A DNA stretch of 38,104 nt from an uncultured Pseudomonadota bacterium (GCA_947303585.1 CAMYYT010000011.1:1-38104), one strand, 5' to 3'. Positions 10,123 through 18,762 are shown, counted from the first letter of the stretch. Notes: generated by a model not told the origin, from the sequence alone. A program made the numbers and translations.

Positions 10123-10358
10123 TTTATTTTCTCTTTTTTTGCTTCTTGACATTGATTGCAAATTTGATGCATGGATTCAAAAGCCAAAACATATTCACGA
10201 CGTGCAATTCTGTATAATTCTGCAGTGGGTATAATAATATTATTTGAAATTTTGAATAATTTTGTTTCTTTTAAAAATTTGCGCAAAGGGCAATTTTTTT
10301 CATCTCTTCCCTCTGGGCATTCTGTGTCTATAACAGGCATAATAAATTTTGTGTGCAT
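10119..10358 (-). CDS. small 4-Cys protein, second of three tandem paralogues (79 aa)
   Basis: AGGAG upstream of ATG; TECPEGRDEKNCPLRKFLKETKLF ... QICNQC. Confidence 0.65.
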   Translation of the reverse strand: MHTKFIMPVIDTECPEGRDEKNCPLRKFLKETKLFKISNNIIIPTAELYRIARREYVLAFESMHQICNQCQEAKKEKIK

Positions 10359-10374
10359 AATAGTACTCCTTGTT

Positions 10375-10671
10375 TTATCTGCCGCATTTATGTGCACAAC
10401 GCGCACAAAACTTTTTAGGGGCAGGTGTTTTTTCTGAAAGATGCGCAGCTTCTAAATTAACAATCTTTTGAGCTTCTGAACCTTTGACTTTGGTAAACCA
10501 AGCGTATTCTATATGAATCATAGTGGTGTTCCTGTCGTGTGAATGTTTATAGGTAAAAACAGTGTGTTCTTTTAAGTGCTTTAGATACGGGCATTGATAT
10601 GTCGAAAAATCACATGTTGTTCTGTGTAAATTTGTATTGTTTACATCAAAAAAACTAACTTGCTGTTTCAT
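10375..10671 (-). CDS. small Cys-containing protein, first of three tandem paralogues (98 aa)
   Basis: AAGGGG upstream of ATG; TTCDFSTYQCPYLKHLKEHTVF ... KFCARCAHKC. Confidence 0.65.
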   Translation of the reverse strand: MKQQVSFFDVNNTNLHRTTCDFSTYQCPYLKHLKEHTVFTYKHSHDRNTTMIHIEYAWFTKVKGSEAQKIVNLEAAHLSEKTPAPKKFCARCAHKCGR

Positions 10672-10684
10672 AATAAGATACCCC

Positions 10685-11149
10685 TTATTTTACAACAATT
10701 GTCTTGTTTTCAAAATCAACCGTTGCACCACGGAAAGCCACCATTTCGCCGTTATCTAGTTCAATGATATCGCCAGCACCAAAGTTTTGAAAACCATCAA
10801 CTTTCCCAACTGTTTCGCCATCACGAACGACATCAAAACCAATTAAATCAGTTTGATAATATTCTCCGTCTTTAAGTTTGGACAGGCTTTCACGATTAAC
10901 AAACAATTCAGCACCGCGCAAAACTTCGGCAGAAGTCCTGTCTTCAAACCCACGAATGTGTGCAATAATTACGTTACTGTTGGGCAGAGCGCGAATAAAA
11001 CGAAAATCTTCTGGCTTAAATTGTGAACTTTCTATTTGCATATTGCGCAAATCGGATGGCGTGGCGGTATATGCTTGGATACGTACGTCGCCACGCACAC
11101 CTTGAAAGGCAACAATTTTACCAACTAAGATTTTTGTGTTGTTATTCAT
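10685..11149 (-). CDS. rimM: ribosome maturation factor RimM
   Basis: ILVGKIVAFQGVRGDVRIQAYT, GFEDRTSAEVLRGAELFVNRE, YYQTDLIGFDV. Confidence 0.95.
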   Translation of the reverse strand: MNNNTKILVGKIVAFQGVRGDVRIQAYTATPSDLRNMQIESSQFKPEDFRFIRALPNSNVIIAHIRGFEDRTSAEVLRGAELFVNRESLSKLKDGEYYQTDLIGFDVVRDGETVGKVDGFQNFGAGDIIELDNGEMVAFRGATVDFENKTIVVK

Positions 11150-11151
11150 TA

Positions 11152-11589
11152 TTATTCTGCAACTGGTTCTTCTGCTGGAGTTTCTGCAGGTGTTTCTGCA
11201 GCAGCCTTGGCAGCGGCTTCGGCAGCAGCTTTTTCTTCTGCTATTTTTGCGAGCTTTTCAGCTTTGTCTTTTGCTTTTTGTTGAGTTTTTTCAGAAGGTT
11301 GGTTTTTCTTTGTTTGTGTTGGAATTGACTTTGCAGCAACCAAACCTGCATTTGCCAAGAATTTATAAACACGATCAGAAGGTTTTGCACCTTTTGCCAT
11401 CCATGCTTTGATTTCTTCGACTTTTAAAACAACGCGTTTTTCATCTTTTTTATCCAACATTGGATTGTATTTACCAACTGTTTCCAAGATAGCACCGGAA
11501 TTGCGTGCGTTTCTTGAATCTGTGACTACGATATGATAGTAAGGGCGTTTTTTTGCGCCATAACGTGCTAATCTGATAACTGTTGCCAT
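11152..11589 (-). CDS. rpsP: 30S ribosomal protein S16 with long Ala/Glu/Lys-rich C-terminal extension
   Basis: [44 protein letters not shown]. Start set at MATV, preceded by AAAAGGAG. Confidence 0.96.
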   Translation of the reverse strand: MATVIRLARYGAKKRPYYHIVVTDSRNARNSGAILETVGKYNPMLDKKDEKRVVLKVEEIKAWMAKGAKPSDRVYKFLANAGLVAAKSIPTQTKKNQPSEKTQQKAKDKAEKLAKIAEEKAAAEAAAKAAAETPAETPAEEPVAE

Positions 11590-11639
11590 GTTTTTGCTCC
11601 TTTTAAAGTTTGTTATCTTGTTAATCCAAAAAGCCACAC

Positions 11640-11677
11640 AAAAAACCGTCATCAAGAGCGAAACTCGCCGGTTGATG
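11640..11677 (-). terminator. intrinsic terminator/attenuator-like hairpin in rpsP leader
   Basis: Minus strand CATCAA-CCGGC-GAG-TTTCG-CTC-TTGATG-ACGG-TTTTTT, 50 nt before the rpsP ATG. Confidence 0.55.
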
Positions 11678-11738
11678 TTCCTTGTGCATACCGCACACAG
11701 GGTTATTGTAATGGCAATCTTTGGGATTTGCGCATCAA
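11640..11738 (-). ncRNA. candidate structured 5' leader / small RNA upstream of rpsP ending in an intrinsic terminator
   Basis: On the minus strand: hairpin GCAAATC..GATTGC (11731-11714), hairpin CCTGTGTGC..GCACAAGG (11701-11680), hairpin CATCAACCGGCGAG-TTTCG-CTCTTGATG (11677-11650) followed by ACGGTTTTTT. TTGATG also occurs at 11738-11733. Confidence 0.5.
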
Positions 11739-11766
11739 TTATGTATTAAAAAATATCAAAAGTCAA
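11738..11766 (-). promoter_or_regulatory. candidate sigma70-type promoter for the leader/rpsP operon
   Basis: Minus strand TTGACT - 17 nt - CATAAT. Confidence 0.45.
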
Positions 11767-11782
11767 ATAATTATTGCGGTTT

Positions 11783-12406
11783 TTACCTGCAACAGCACGG
11801 ACAACATTTGTGTTTGTGGCACCAGTTTTCTTGTTTGCGTAAATTATAAGGTTTCTTTTTGTGTCTCTTTTTACTTGTGTCAATTTGTTCTATGGAATCA
11901 ACTTTCATTTTAATGGTGACGGTGACTGCATAATGTTCATGTAGATTTATGTTTTCTGGCGGGGTGCTGCCTTTTTGATTGTTGCAGATTTTATGAGCCG
12001 GCTGCAGGTTAGCCAAAGTAGTTTCGCCGCCCATAGATTTTGGAAAAATATGGTCCCAAGTAAACACCATAGGCATAGATTGTTTTGTATGTTTGACTGT
12101 TTCAGAATCTATCTTAATAGGGTGCCCGCACAATTGACACACAGGATAACAATTATAATCACCAAGAATCGTGTACATTGCTTTAATTTGTTTTTGATTA
12201 AAACAATCAGTAAGCAAAGGCGCGTTTTCATAGCCCCTAAGCATCTGTCTAAGCGTTTTGCGTTTTTGAGTAAAATAATCTAGGGTTTCTTTGTCCTCTT
12301 TGATATTAAGCAAAACACACAATAATCTTTTAATGTGTTCTCTGTCCATAGTGCTTAATAATTTATCAATATTTTTAAGAATCTTTAACACTTCGTTGTC
12401 TGTCAT
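11783..12406 (-). CDS. HNH endonuclease-domain protein with basic/Cys-rich C-terminal tail
   Basis: CQLCGHPI ... FTWDHIFPKSMGGETTLANLQPAHKICNNQKG (HNH with CxxC..CxxxK); tail SKKRHKKKPYNLRKQENWCHKHKCCPCCCR. Confidence 0.8.
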   Translation of the reverse strand: MTDNEVLKILKNIDKLLSTMDREHIKRLLCVLLNIKEDKETLDYFTQKRKTLRQMLRGYENAPLLTDCFNQKQIKAMYTILGDYNCYPVCQLCGHPIKIDSETVKHTKQSMPMVFTWDHIFPKSMGGETTLANLQPAHKICNNQKGSTPPENINLHEHYAVTVTIKMKVDSIEQIDTSKKRHKKKPYNLRKQENWCHKHKCCPCCCR

Positions 12407-12499
12407 TTTTTTGTTCTCTTGTTATTTCACAAGCAGAATAATTGCAAACTATTAAAAATTAGTCAATATAGATATTTATTCAATAACACATTTTATTTC

Positions 12500-12528
12500 T
12501 GGACATTTTTATTGTATTAGTATAAAAT
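12500..12528 (+). promoter_or_regulatory. candidate tRNA-Gly promoter
   Basis: TGGACA - 17 nt - TAAAAT, 10 nt before the tRNA 5' end. Confidence 0.4.
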
Positions 12529-12538
12529 CTGCCACAAC

Positions 12539-12612
12539 GCGGGTGTGGTATAATGGTAGCACGAAAGCTTCCCAAGCTTTAGACGAGGGTTCGATTCCCT
12601 TCGCCCGCACCA
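12539..12612 (+). tRNA. tRNA-Gly (anticodon CCC), CCA encoded
   Basis: GCGGGTG/CGCCCGC acceptor, anticodon stem AAAGC-TTCCCAA-GCTTT, TTCGATT T-loop, terminal ACCA. Confidence 0.95.
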
Positions 12613-12703
12613 AAAATAGAGCCGACCAGAGAGTCGGTTATATTTTTGGATTGTGGAATATAAATTCAGGTTAATAGATATATGTCGAAAAAACTATAAA
12701 AAT

Positions 12704-12722
12704 ACCCGCCATAACGGCGGGT
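12704..12722. terminator. intrinsic terminator
   Basis: ACCCGCC-ATAAC-GGCGGGT followed by TTGTTTTATT on the plus strand; A-rich on the other side. Confidence 0.65.
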
Positions 12723-12727
12723 TTGTT

Positions 12728-12997
12728 TTATTGACCACGAACGCGCGCATAATAACGTTTCATTTTCTTTACGTTGTTATACATAGCATTGCGGTCTGCT
12801 TCAGACAAATGCTTGTTGTTTTCTTCAATTGTCTTCAACATTTTTAAAACTTTAAGACTGTGTTCTTTGGAAATAACGTGTTCATATTTGTAATAGAAAT
12901 TACCAATCGTATTTATCAAAGTATCACAATTAGCAACAGAAGAATAATCTGTTTCTTTAACATTTACTCTTGTATGTCTTAATTTTACATCGCTCAT
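12728..12997 (-). CDS. hypothetical protein (89 aa)
   Basis: ORF starting MSDVKLRHTR with AAAAGGGC upstream. No recognised domain. Confidence 0.55.
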   Translation of the reverse strand: MSDVKLRHTRVNVKETDYSSVANCDTLINTIGNFYYKYEHVISKEHSLKVLKMLKTIEENNKHLSEADRNAMYNNVKKMKRYYARVRGQ

Positions 12998-13008
12998 TTT
13001 TTGCCCTT

Positions 13009-13242
13009 TTATTTGTATTGTTGTTGAATTTGTGTGAATTTTCTTTGCATGCTGCGCAAAACTTTTGTGGATTGGATTTGTTGAAGGTTTCTCATCATCT
13101 TGGTTAACAATCTCCAATCTTCAGGTTTAAGTTTTGCATGTCGCATAAACCATCTAATCTGGTTTAATAATTCTGTTGCAGTTTGGTCTTGTTTTGAAGT
13201 TTCTGGTATGTATTCGTAATTTCTGTGTTTGTTTTCTTGCAT
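13009..13242 (-). CDS. hypothetical protein (77 aa)
   Basis: ORF MQENKHRNYEY..., AAGGAGGC upstream, predicted helical. Its stop lies just upstream of the next start. Confidence 0.55.
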   Translation of the reverse strand: MQENKHRNYEYIPETSKQDQTATELLNQIRWFMRHAKLKPEDWRLLTKMMRNLQQIQSTKVLRSMQRKFTQIQQQYK

Positions 13243-13266
13243 AGTTGCCTCCTTGGGCTAAGATGG

Positions 13267-14409
13267 TTAGTCCTTTGTTGGTATTTGCAACAACTGATCT
13301 GGATAAATCAAATCAGGGTTTTTGATAGTGTTTCTTTCTGCTATCATTGTAAACAAGATTCCTTTGCGTAAGAAATTGCGTGCGATTATCCACAAACAAT
13401 CCCCGCGACGTACTGTATAGAAAGTATTATCATCACCGGTCATTTCTGGCATGATAAATTTGTGTTCTATATCAGCAATGGTTGTTCCTTCGCTGTCATG
13501 AAGACGGATATTTAATTTATAACTTTCACCGCTTTTTAATTCTCCAACATCTGCGCCCAGCCCGTAGTTTTTGTAATCAGATACGCGGGCAAAGCCCAAA
13601 TATTTATCGTTCAAAGAAAGCGATACACGCAATCTTGGCAAGGCTTTGCCTGTAACAATCATACGACCAGTATCAAGATAATCTATTTTTGATACAATCA
13701 AATCGCCATCTGCCAAAACAGGGGCTTGCATAACTTTGCTGCCGTTTTTTGTCATTAATAATGATACAGAATTTTTATAACCTTGTTCAGAAATATACAC
13801 AAATACAGAATCAACAGATTTTATGTTTTTATCTGTGTCAATCAAAGAAATAACATAATTACCCGGCTTTAAAACATCATTAGGAGCATATACGAATTCG
13901 CCGTCTTTGTTTGTATGTACTGTTGCAACAAGCTTTTTGTTTATCATCACAGAAATATTAGATTCGCGCACATTGCGTCCTGCGATAATAATGTTTCCTG
14001 TTTTTTCGATTCTTACCAAATCAAACGAAGGAGTGTTTTGTTTTACGGTTTGTTTTACAGATCTTATAATAGGTTCTGGCACAGTTGGTGCAATAATTTT
14101 GACAGGCGCATTTATTCTAAAAAACATAATAAACAAGGCTATTAAAATTACCACCAAAGCACAAAGAATAGGGAACCAGTAAGCTTTCAAAACAGATTTG
14201 TTTCTAGTTTCTTTTTTTTGTTCGATTACGACACTTTTGTTTATAACAACTTTCTGGTTTTCGTCATTTTTTTCAAAAACATTAAATCTTTTCAAAAAAT
14301 TACGAGTAAAAGCACGACGATTATCCAACCAAGACTGTTGACGATCAATAGCGTCATTTATAATGTCGTCTGTGGAACGTTTTGTTTTACCCATATTTGT
14401 ATTTGCCAT
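13267..14409 (-). CDS. LysM peptidoglycan-binding domain protein with one TM segment and a presumed Ig-like region
   Basis: C-terminal FYTVRRGDCLWIIARNFLRKGILFTMIAERNTIKNPDLIYPDQLLQIP = LysM. TM: YWFPILCALVVILIALFIMFF. Confidence 0.8.
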   Translation of the reverse strand: MANTNMGKTKRSTDDIINDAIDRQQSWLDNRRAFTRNFLKRFNVFEKNDENQKVVINKSVVIEQKKETRNKSVLKAYWFPILCALVVILIALFIMFFRINAPVKIIAPTVPEPIIRSVKQTVKQNTPSFDLVRIEKTGNIIIAGRNVRESNISVMINKKLVATVHTNKDGEFVYAPNDVLKPGNYVISLIDTDKNIKSVDSVFVYISEQGYKNSVSLLMTKNGSKVMQAPVLADGDLIVSKIDYLDTGRMIVTGKALPRLRVSLSLNDKYLGFARVSDYKNYGLGADVGELKSGESYKLNIRLHDSEGTTIADIEHKFIMPEMTGDDNTFYTVRRGDCLWIIARNFLRKGILFTMIAERNTIKNPDLIYPDQLLQIPTKD

Positions 14410-14515
14410 AATATACCTCGTTTGTTTTTGGTCTTTGACAAAATTATTCCAAAAAATATTTATTTGTCAAGATTTTTGTGATATAATGAACACAGAATAT
14501 GCATAGGAGAAAAAA

Positions 14516-15604
14516 TTGGCAAATAAAAAGATAGGAATTATGACAACAGGCGGTGATTGTTCTGGACTTAACACCGCTATTCAACGTTTGGTTGAAGGTT
14601 GTGTTCGTCGCAAATGGAGTGTTATAGGAATCAAAGATGGAACGGACGGGCTTTATGAAAACCCGCCAATGACGGTTGATTTGTCTCGTGAAACATTTCA
14701 ATTTGCGTCTTCTCATTTGGCGGGCAGTATTTTATCTAATGGAAATGCAGCTAGTACTAACTTTGTAAAATCTGCTGCAGCTGGCAAAATGGGTGCCTTT
14801 AATAAAAGATTGCAAAAAGGCATAAAAGATTTAAACCTTGATGCAATGGTCATAATTGGTGGCAACGGTTCGTTATCGTTGTCACATTTATATCGAGAAA
14901 TATATTCTGGGCTGCAATTAGTTTGTATTCCAAAAACAATTGATATGGATGTTCCATTAACGGACAAAACTATTGGTTTTGATACAGCAGTTCAGCAACT
15001 GGTTTCTTATTGTGATCAATTATTATTGACAGCACGTTCACATCATCGCTGGTTTGTTGTTCAAACTATGGGGCGCGAATGTGGACAGCTGGCGCTGCAT
15101 AGTGGCGTGGCTGTTGCGGCGGACGCAATTTTGATTCCAGAAATAAAATTTGATATTGATAATTTGATTAAATATATAAAACAATCTCGTCGTGATTACG
15201 GTATTATTATGGTGTCCGAAGGAATTTCAATACGTGGACATTCTGGTAAACCTGCTGATATGGTGTCGCGTAAATTAACTGCCGCAGGCATTGCAAACAG
15301 AACTGCTTTCCCAGAACATATTCAAAGGGCAGGTGACACAGTAGCAAGCGATAGAATATTGGCGTCTGCATTTGCAGATACAGCACTAAAAGCAATCGAA
15401 TCAGGCGAAACAAATGTAATGACAGTTGTCCAAAACGGTGAATATAAAACTATATCTTTGGACGAATTTTTTAAGTCTGGAAAACAAGAAAAAGACCCAC
15501 ATATTATTGGGGCGATGACATCAAATGCGTATGTAGAACCTGACAACATCTTGCTTCAAATTGCAACAGATATGGGTATTTATATCGGCGAAAAAAAGAA
15601 ATAA
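14516..15604 (+). CDS. 6-phosphofructokinase family protein
   Basis: KKIGIMTTGGDCSGLNTAI, IIGGNGSLS, PKTIDMDVPLTDKTIGFDTAV. TTG start with AGGAG upstream. Confidence 0.9.
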   Translation: MANKKIGIMTTGGDCSGLNTAIQRLVEGCVRRKWSVIGIKDGTDGLYENPPMTVDLSRETFQFASSHLAGSILSNGNAASTNFVKSAAAGKMGAFNKRLQKGIKDLNLDAMVIIGGNGSLSLSHLYREIYSGLQLVCIPKTIDMDVPLTDKTIGFDTAVQQLVSYCDQLLLTARSHHRWFVVQTMGRECGQLALHSGVAVAADAILIPEIKFDIDNLIKYIKQSRRDYGIIMVSEGISIRGHSGKPADMVSRKLTAAGIANRTAFPEHIQRAGDTVASDRILASAFADTALKAIESGETNVMTVVQNGEYKTISLDEFFKSGKQEKDPHIIGAMTSNAYVEPDNILLQIATDMGIYIGEKKK

Positions 15605-15609
15605 AAAAA

Positions 15610-15627
15610 ACCGCCCAAACGGGCGGT
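15610..15627. terminator. intrinsic terminator after phosphofructokinase
   Basis: ACCGCCC-AAAC-GGGCGGT then GTTTTATTTT; A-tract on the left side. Confidence 0.75.
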
Positions 15628-15630
15628 GTT

Positions 15631-15975
15631 TTATTTTACATCTTGTGGTTGCATCTTGCGTTGTATTTTTGCCAGTAACAGATTTGCTGATTCATTCAAA
15701 GTTCTTGCTGTCATACCAGAATTTTTAACAGCATCAACAATTTCGTATTCGCAAACATCTGTATTTGGCTTAAAACTTTCACCGATTACATAGATTTTAT
15801 CACCAGGTTTCAAAGTCTTTACAAATTCAGGAATTGTTTGCAAACCGTTCATATTGTAATTTACTACAAAATGTCCCCAAAGTGAATTTTTTGCATCTAC
15901 ACACAATGTTTCGTTCATCTTGGTCAAAGATAAAACGGTAGATTTTTCTGCTTTTGGTTTAATATTTTTCATCAT
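15631..15975 (-). CDS. hypothetical protein (about 114 aa)
   Basis: AAGGAG upstream of ATG. No recognised family. Confidence 0.6.
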   Translation of the reverse strand: MMKNIKPKAEKSTVLSLTKMNETLCVDAKNSLWGHFVVNYNMNGLQTIPEFVKTLKPGDKIYVIGESFKPNTDVCEYEIVDAVKNSGMTARTLNESANLLLAKIQRKMQPQDVK

Positions 15976-16037
15976 AAACAACTCCTTTTTTACATCTTTT
16001 GAATTATATCAAAACCCCAGAAAAAATCAACAAAAAA

Positions 16038-16053
16038 CCGCCTAAAAGGGCGG
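16038..16053 (-). terminator. intrinsic terminator after dnaK
   Basis: Minus strand CCGCC-CTTTTA-GGCGG-TTTTTT. Confidence 0.7.
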
Positions 16054-16075
16054 CTTTGTTAAGGTAAGAAAAATT

Positions 16076-17971
16076 TTATTTCTTTTCAGAAAAATCTGCG
16101 TCTGTTGCACCTTGGTCGCCAGATTCAGATGATTTGTTTCCTTCTGCTTTTTGCGCTTCTTGGGCGGCTTTGTAAACAGCTTCACCCAATTTCATCGCTT
16201 TTTCAGTTAACGCATCTGTCTTTGCTTTCAAAGATTCAACTGTCGCTTCTGCTTTTGCCAATTCGTCGCTTAATTCTTTCCTGGCGGTTTCGATGGCTTC
16301 GCGTTCCTGTGCAGAAATCTTGTCGCCGTGCTCTTTCAAAGATTTTTCAATACTGAACACCGCGGTTTCTGCTGTATTTTTTGCTTCGGCTAATTCTTTT
16401 TTCTTTTTATCTGCTTCGGCATTAGCGGCTGCTTCATCAACCATACGTTTGATTTCGTCTTCAGATAGCCCGCCATCAGATTTAATTGAAATAGCCTGTT
16501 CTTTGCCGGTTCCTTTATCTTTTGCAGACACGTGAACAATACCGTTCGCGTCAATATCAAAAGATACTTCTATTTGAGGCATACCACGTGGGGCAGGTGC
16601 AATACCTTCCAAATTAAATTGACCCAACAGTTTGTTATCCGCAGCCATATCGCGTTCACCTTGGAATACACGAATTGTCACAGCCGATTGATTGTCTTCG
16701 GCAGTAGAAAAGATTTGGGATTTCTTGGTTGGGATTGTTGTATTGCGGTCAATTAAACGCGTAAATACGCCACCCAATGTTTCAATACCCAAAGACAAAG
16801 GTGTTACATCCAACAAAAGAACATCTTTGACTTCGCCTTTTAACACGCCACCTTGAATAGCAGCACCCATAGCAACCACTTCATCAGGGTTAACACCTTT
16901 GTGTGGTTCTTTGCCAAAGAATTCTTTAACTGTTTCTACAACCTTTGGCATACGTGTTTGACCACCAACCAAAATAACTTCATTGATTTGAGATGTTGTA
17001 AGACCTGCGTCTTTCAAAGCTTTTTTGCATGGTTCAATTGTCTTTTCAATCAAATCAGCGACCAAAGATTCGAGCTTAGCACGTGTCAAAGTTGTATTAA
17101 AGTGTTTTGGACCTGTGGCATCTGCTGTCAAATAAGGCAAATTGATATCGGTTGAAGTCTTGGAAGACAATTCAATTTTCGCCTTTTCTGCGGCTTCTTT
17201 TAATCTTTGCAAAGCCAATTTGTCGCCAGACAAATCAATGCCAGTTTGTGCTTTGAATTCTTCGATTAAATATTTCAAAACGCGTGCATCAAAGTCAGAA
17301 CCACCCAACGCAGTATCTCCGTTAGTAGATTTTACTTCGAATACACCATCAACGATTTCCAATATAGACACATCGAATGTTCCACCACCCAAATCGTAAA
17401 CCGCAATAACGCCATCTTTGTCTTTGTCCAAGCCGTATGCCAACGCAGCAGCCGTAGGTTCGTTAACGATACGCAACACATTTAATCCGGCAATACGACC
17501 TGCGTCTTTTGTTGCTTGACGTTGAGAATCATTAAAATAAGCAGGCACAGTAATAACTGCATCAGTAATTGTTTCGCCCAAATAGCTTTCTGCGTCTTTT
17601 TTCAATTTAGACAAAATCATTGCAGAAATCTGAGATGGCGCATATTTTTTGCCATCAACCTCGACCCAAGCATCGCCATTATCACCTGCAACGATTTTAT
17701 AAGGAACGCGTTTTTCAATTTCTTTGACAGCAGGGCTATCAAAGCGCAATCCCATTAAACGTTTAATTTCATAAATAGTATTTTCTGGATTAGTTACCGC
17801 TTGGTTTTTAGCTGTAATACCAACCAATTGTTCGCCGTTGTTTGTAATCGCAACCACAGATGGTGTGGTACGTTGACCCTCAGCATTTTCAATAATTTTT
17901 GGGTCTGTTCCGTCCATGAAAGCCATAGCGGAATTTGTTGTTCCTAAATCAATACCTAATACTTTTGCCAT
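16076..17971 (-). CDS. dnaK: molecular chaperone DnaK
   Basis: [86 protein letters not shown]. Confidence 0.98.
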   Translation of the reverse strand: MAKVLGIDLGTTNSAMAFMDGTDPKIIENAEGQRTTPSVVAITNNGEQLVGITAKNQAVTNPENTIYEIKRLMGLRFDSPAVKEIEKRVPYKIVAGDNGDAWVEVDGKKYAPSQISAMILSKLKKDAESYLGETITDAVITVPAYFNDSQRQATKDAGRIAGLNVLRIVNEPTAAALAYGLDKDKDGVIAVYDLGGGTFDVSILEIVDGVFEVKSTNGDTALGGSDFDARVLKYLIEEFKAQTGIDLSGDKLALQRLKEAAEKAKIELSSKTSTDINLPYLTADATGPKHFNTTLTRAKLESLVADLIEKTIEPCKKALKDAGLTTSQINEVILVGGQTRMPKVVETVKEFFGKEPHKGVNPDEVVAMGAAIQGGVLKGEVKDVLLLDVTPLSLGIETLGGVFTRLIDRNTTIPTKKSQIFSTAEDNQSAVTIRVFQGERDMAADNKLLGQFNLEGIAPAPRGMPQIEVSFDIDANGIVHVSAKDKGTGKEQAISIKSDGGLSEDEIKRMVDEAAANAEADKKKKELAEAKNTAETAVFSIEKSLKEHGDKISAQEREAIETARKELSDELAKAEATVESLKAKTDALTEKAMKLGEAVYKAAQEAQKAEGNKSSESGDQGATDADFSEKK

Positions 17972-18078
17972 ATTTAAAGCCTCCTTAGAAAGTTTTGCTT
18001 AACCGAAATATAGTTATAAACAATCGCTTTTCAAGGGGTGTAAAACAAAAATATTATATGGTTTTTATTCATACAAAA

Positions 18079-18098
18079 AACCGCCCATTTGGGCGGTT
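18079..18098 (-). terminator. intrinsic terminator after rplY
   Basis: Minus strand AACCGCCC-AAAT-GGGCGGTT-TTTTG. Confidence 0.75.
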
Positions 18099-18120
18099 AA
18101 TCTTATATTCAACAAAGATA

Positions 18121-18762
18121 TTACTTCTTTGCTGGGGCTGCCTTTGCAGGTGCAGCGGCAGGTGCAGCAGCAGCGGCTGCTTTTTTCGCATCTGTTTCTT
18201 CTGGCATTTTACCACCGATAGTGGCGAAAGCCAAATCTGCCATATGCAGACCCAATGTAATACCTTTTGGCAACACCAAATCAGAACCGTGGATTGTATC
18301 ACCGATATTTACATCTGCCAAATCAATTGTAATTTTTTCTGGCATATCGTGAACCAAACCAACAAGACCAACTTTACGAACAGCAAAGTTCAAAACACCG
18401 CCCAATTTGATACCTTTGGAAACATCAGCATTGATAACTTCCACAGGAACAACAACACGGACAGGTTCTTTGACATTGATGCGTTTAAAATCAACGTGAA
18501 CAACTTTGTCAGACACTGGATGATATTGAATATCCATCAACATAGCATCTTCTTTGCCATTTGGTGTATCAATTTCAAACAACTTTGTTCGCAGAGAAGG
18601 TTGTCCCAACAACATATTAAAATCGCGTCCGTTTAATTCGATGGACACAGGTTCTTTCTTTTCGCCATAAATCACAGCAGGGATGTTAGCGTTCTTGCGA
18701 ACTGCACGTGCGGCCCCCTTGCCAGCAACTTTGCGAATTTCAGCATTTAATTTAATAGCCAT
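18121..18762 (-). CDS. rplY: 50S ribosomal protein L25/Ctc form with Ala-rich C-terminus
   Basis: MAIKLNAEIRKVAGKGAARAVRKNANIPAVIYGEKKEPVSIELNGRDF; YHPVSDKVVHVDFKRI. Confidence 0.93.
   Translation of the reverse strand: MAIKLNAEIRKVAGKGAARAVRKNANIPAVIYGEKKEPVSIELNGRDFNMLLGQPSLRTKLFEIDTPNGKEDAMLMDIQYHPVSDKVVHVDFKRINVKEPVRVVVPVEVINADVSKGIKLGGVLNFAVRKVGLVGLVHDMPEKITIDLADVNIGDTIHGSDLVLPKGITLGLHMADLAFATIGGKMPEETDAKKAAAAAAPAAAPAKAAPAKK

Noticed and set aside
11640-11738. Type II tracrRNA for an HNH effector
   Set aside because: The HNH protein lacks RuvC and other Cas9 features, there is no CRISPR array, and no anti-repeat can be defined.
11728-11913. Plus-strand 61-aa ORF over the rpsP leader and HNH end
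   Set aside because: No ribosome-binding site; overlaps the HNH gene and the structured region; unlikely coding.
16105-17758. Plus-strand ORFs over dnaK
   Set aside because: Opposite strand of a highly conserved gene; low-complexity translations.
4033-18098. Recurrent GCCC/GGGC hairpins as a dispersed repeat family
   Set aside because: Each sits at a gene end with a T- or A-tract, so ordinary intrinsic terminators explain them.
18069-18636. ORFs 17995..18636 (+) and 18069..18302 (-) near rplY
   Set aside because: Overlap rplY and its terminator; translations look like out-of-frame products.
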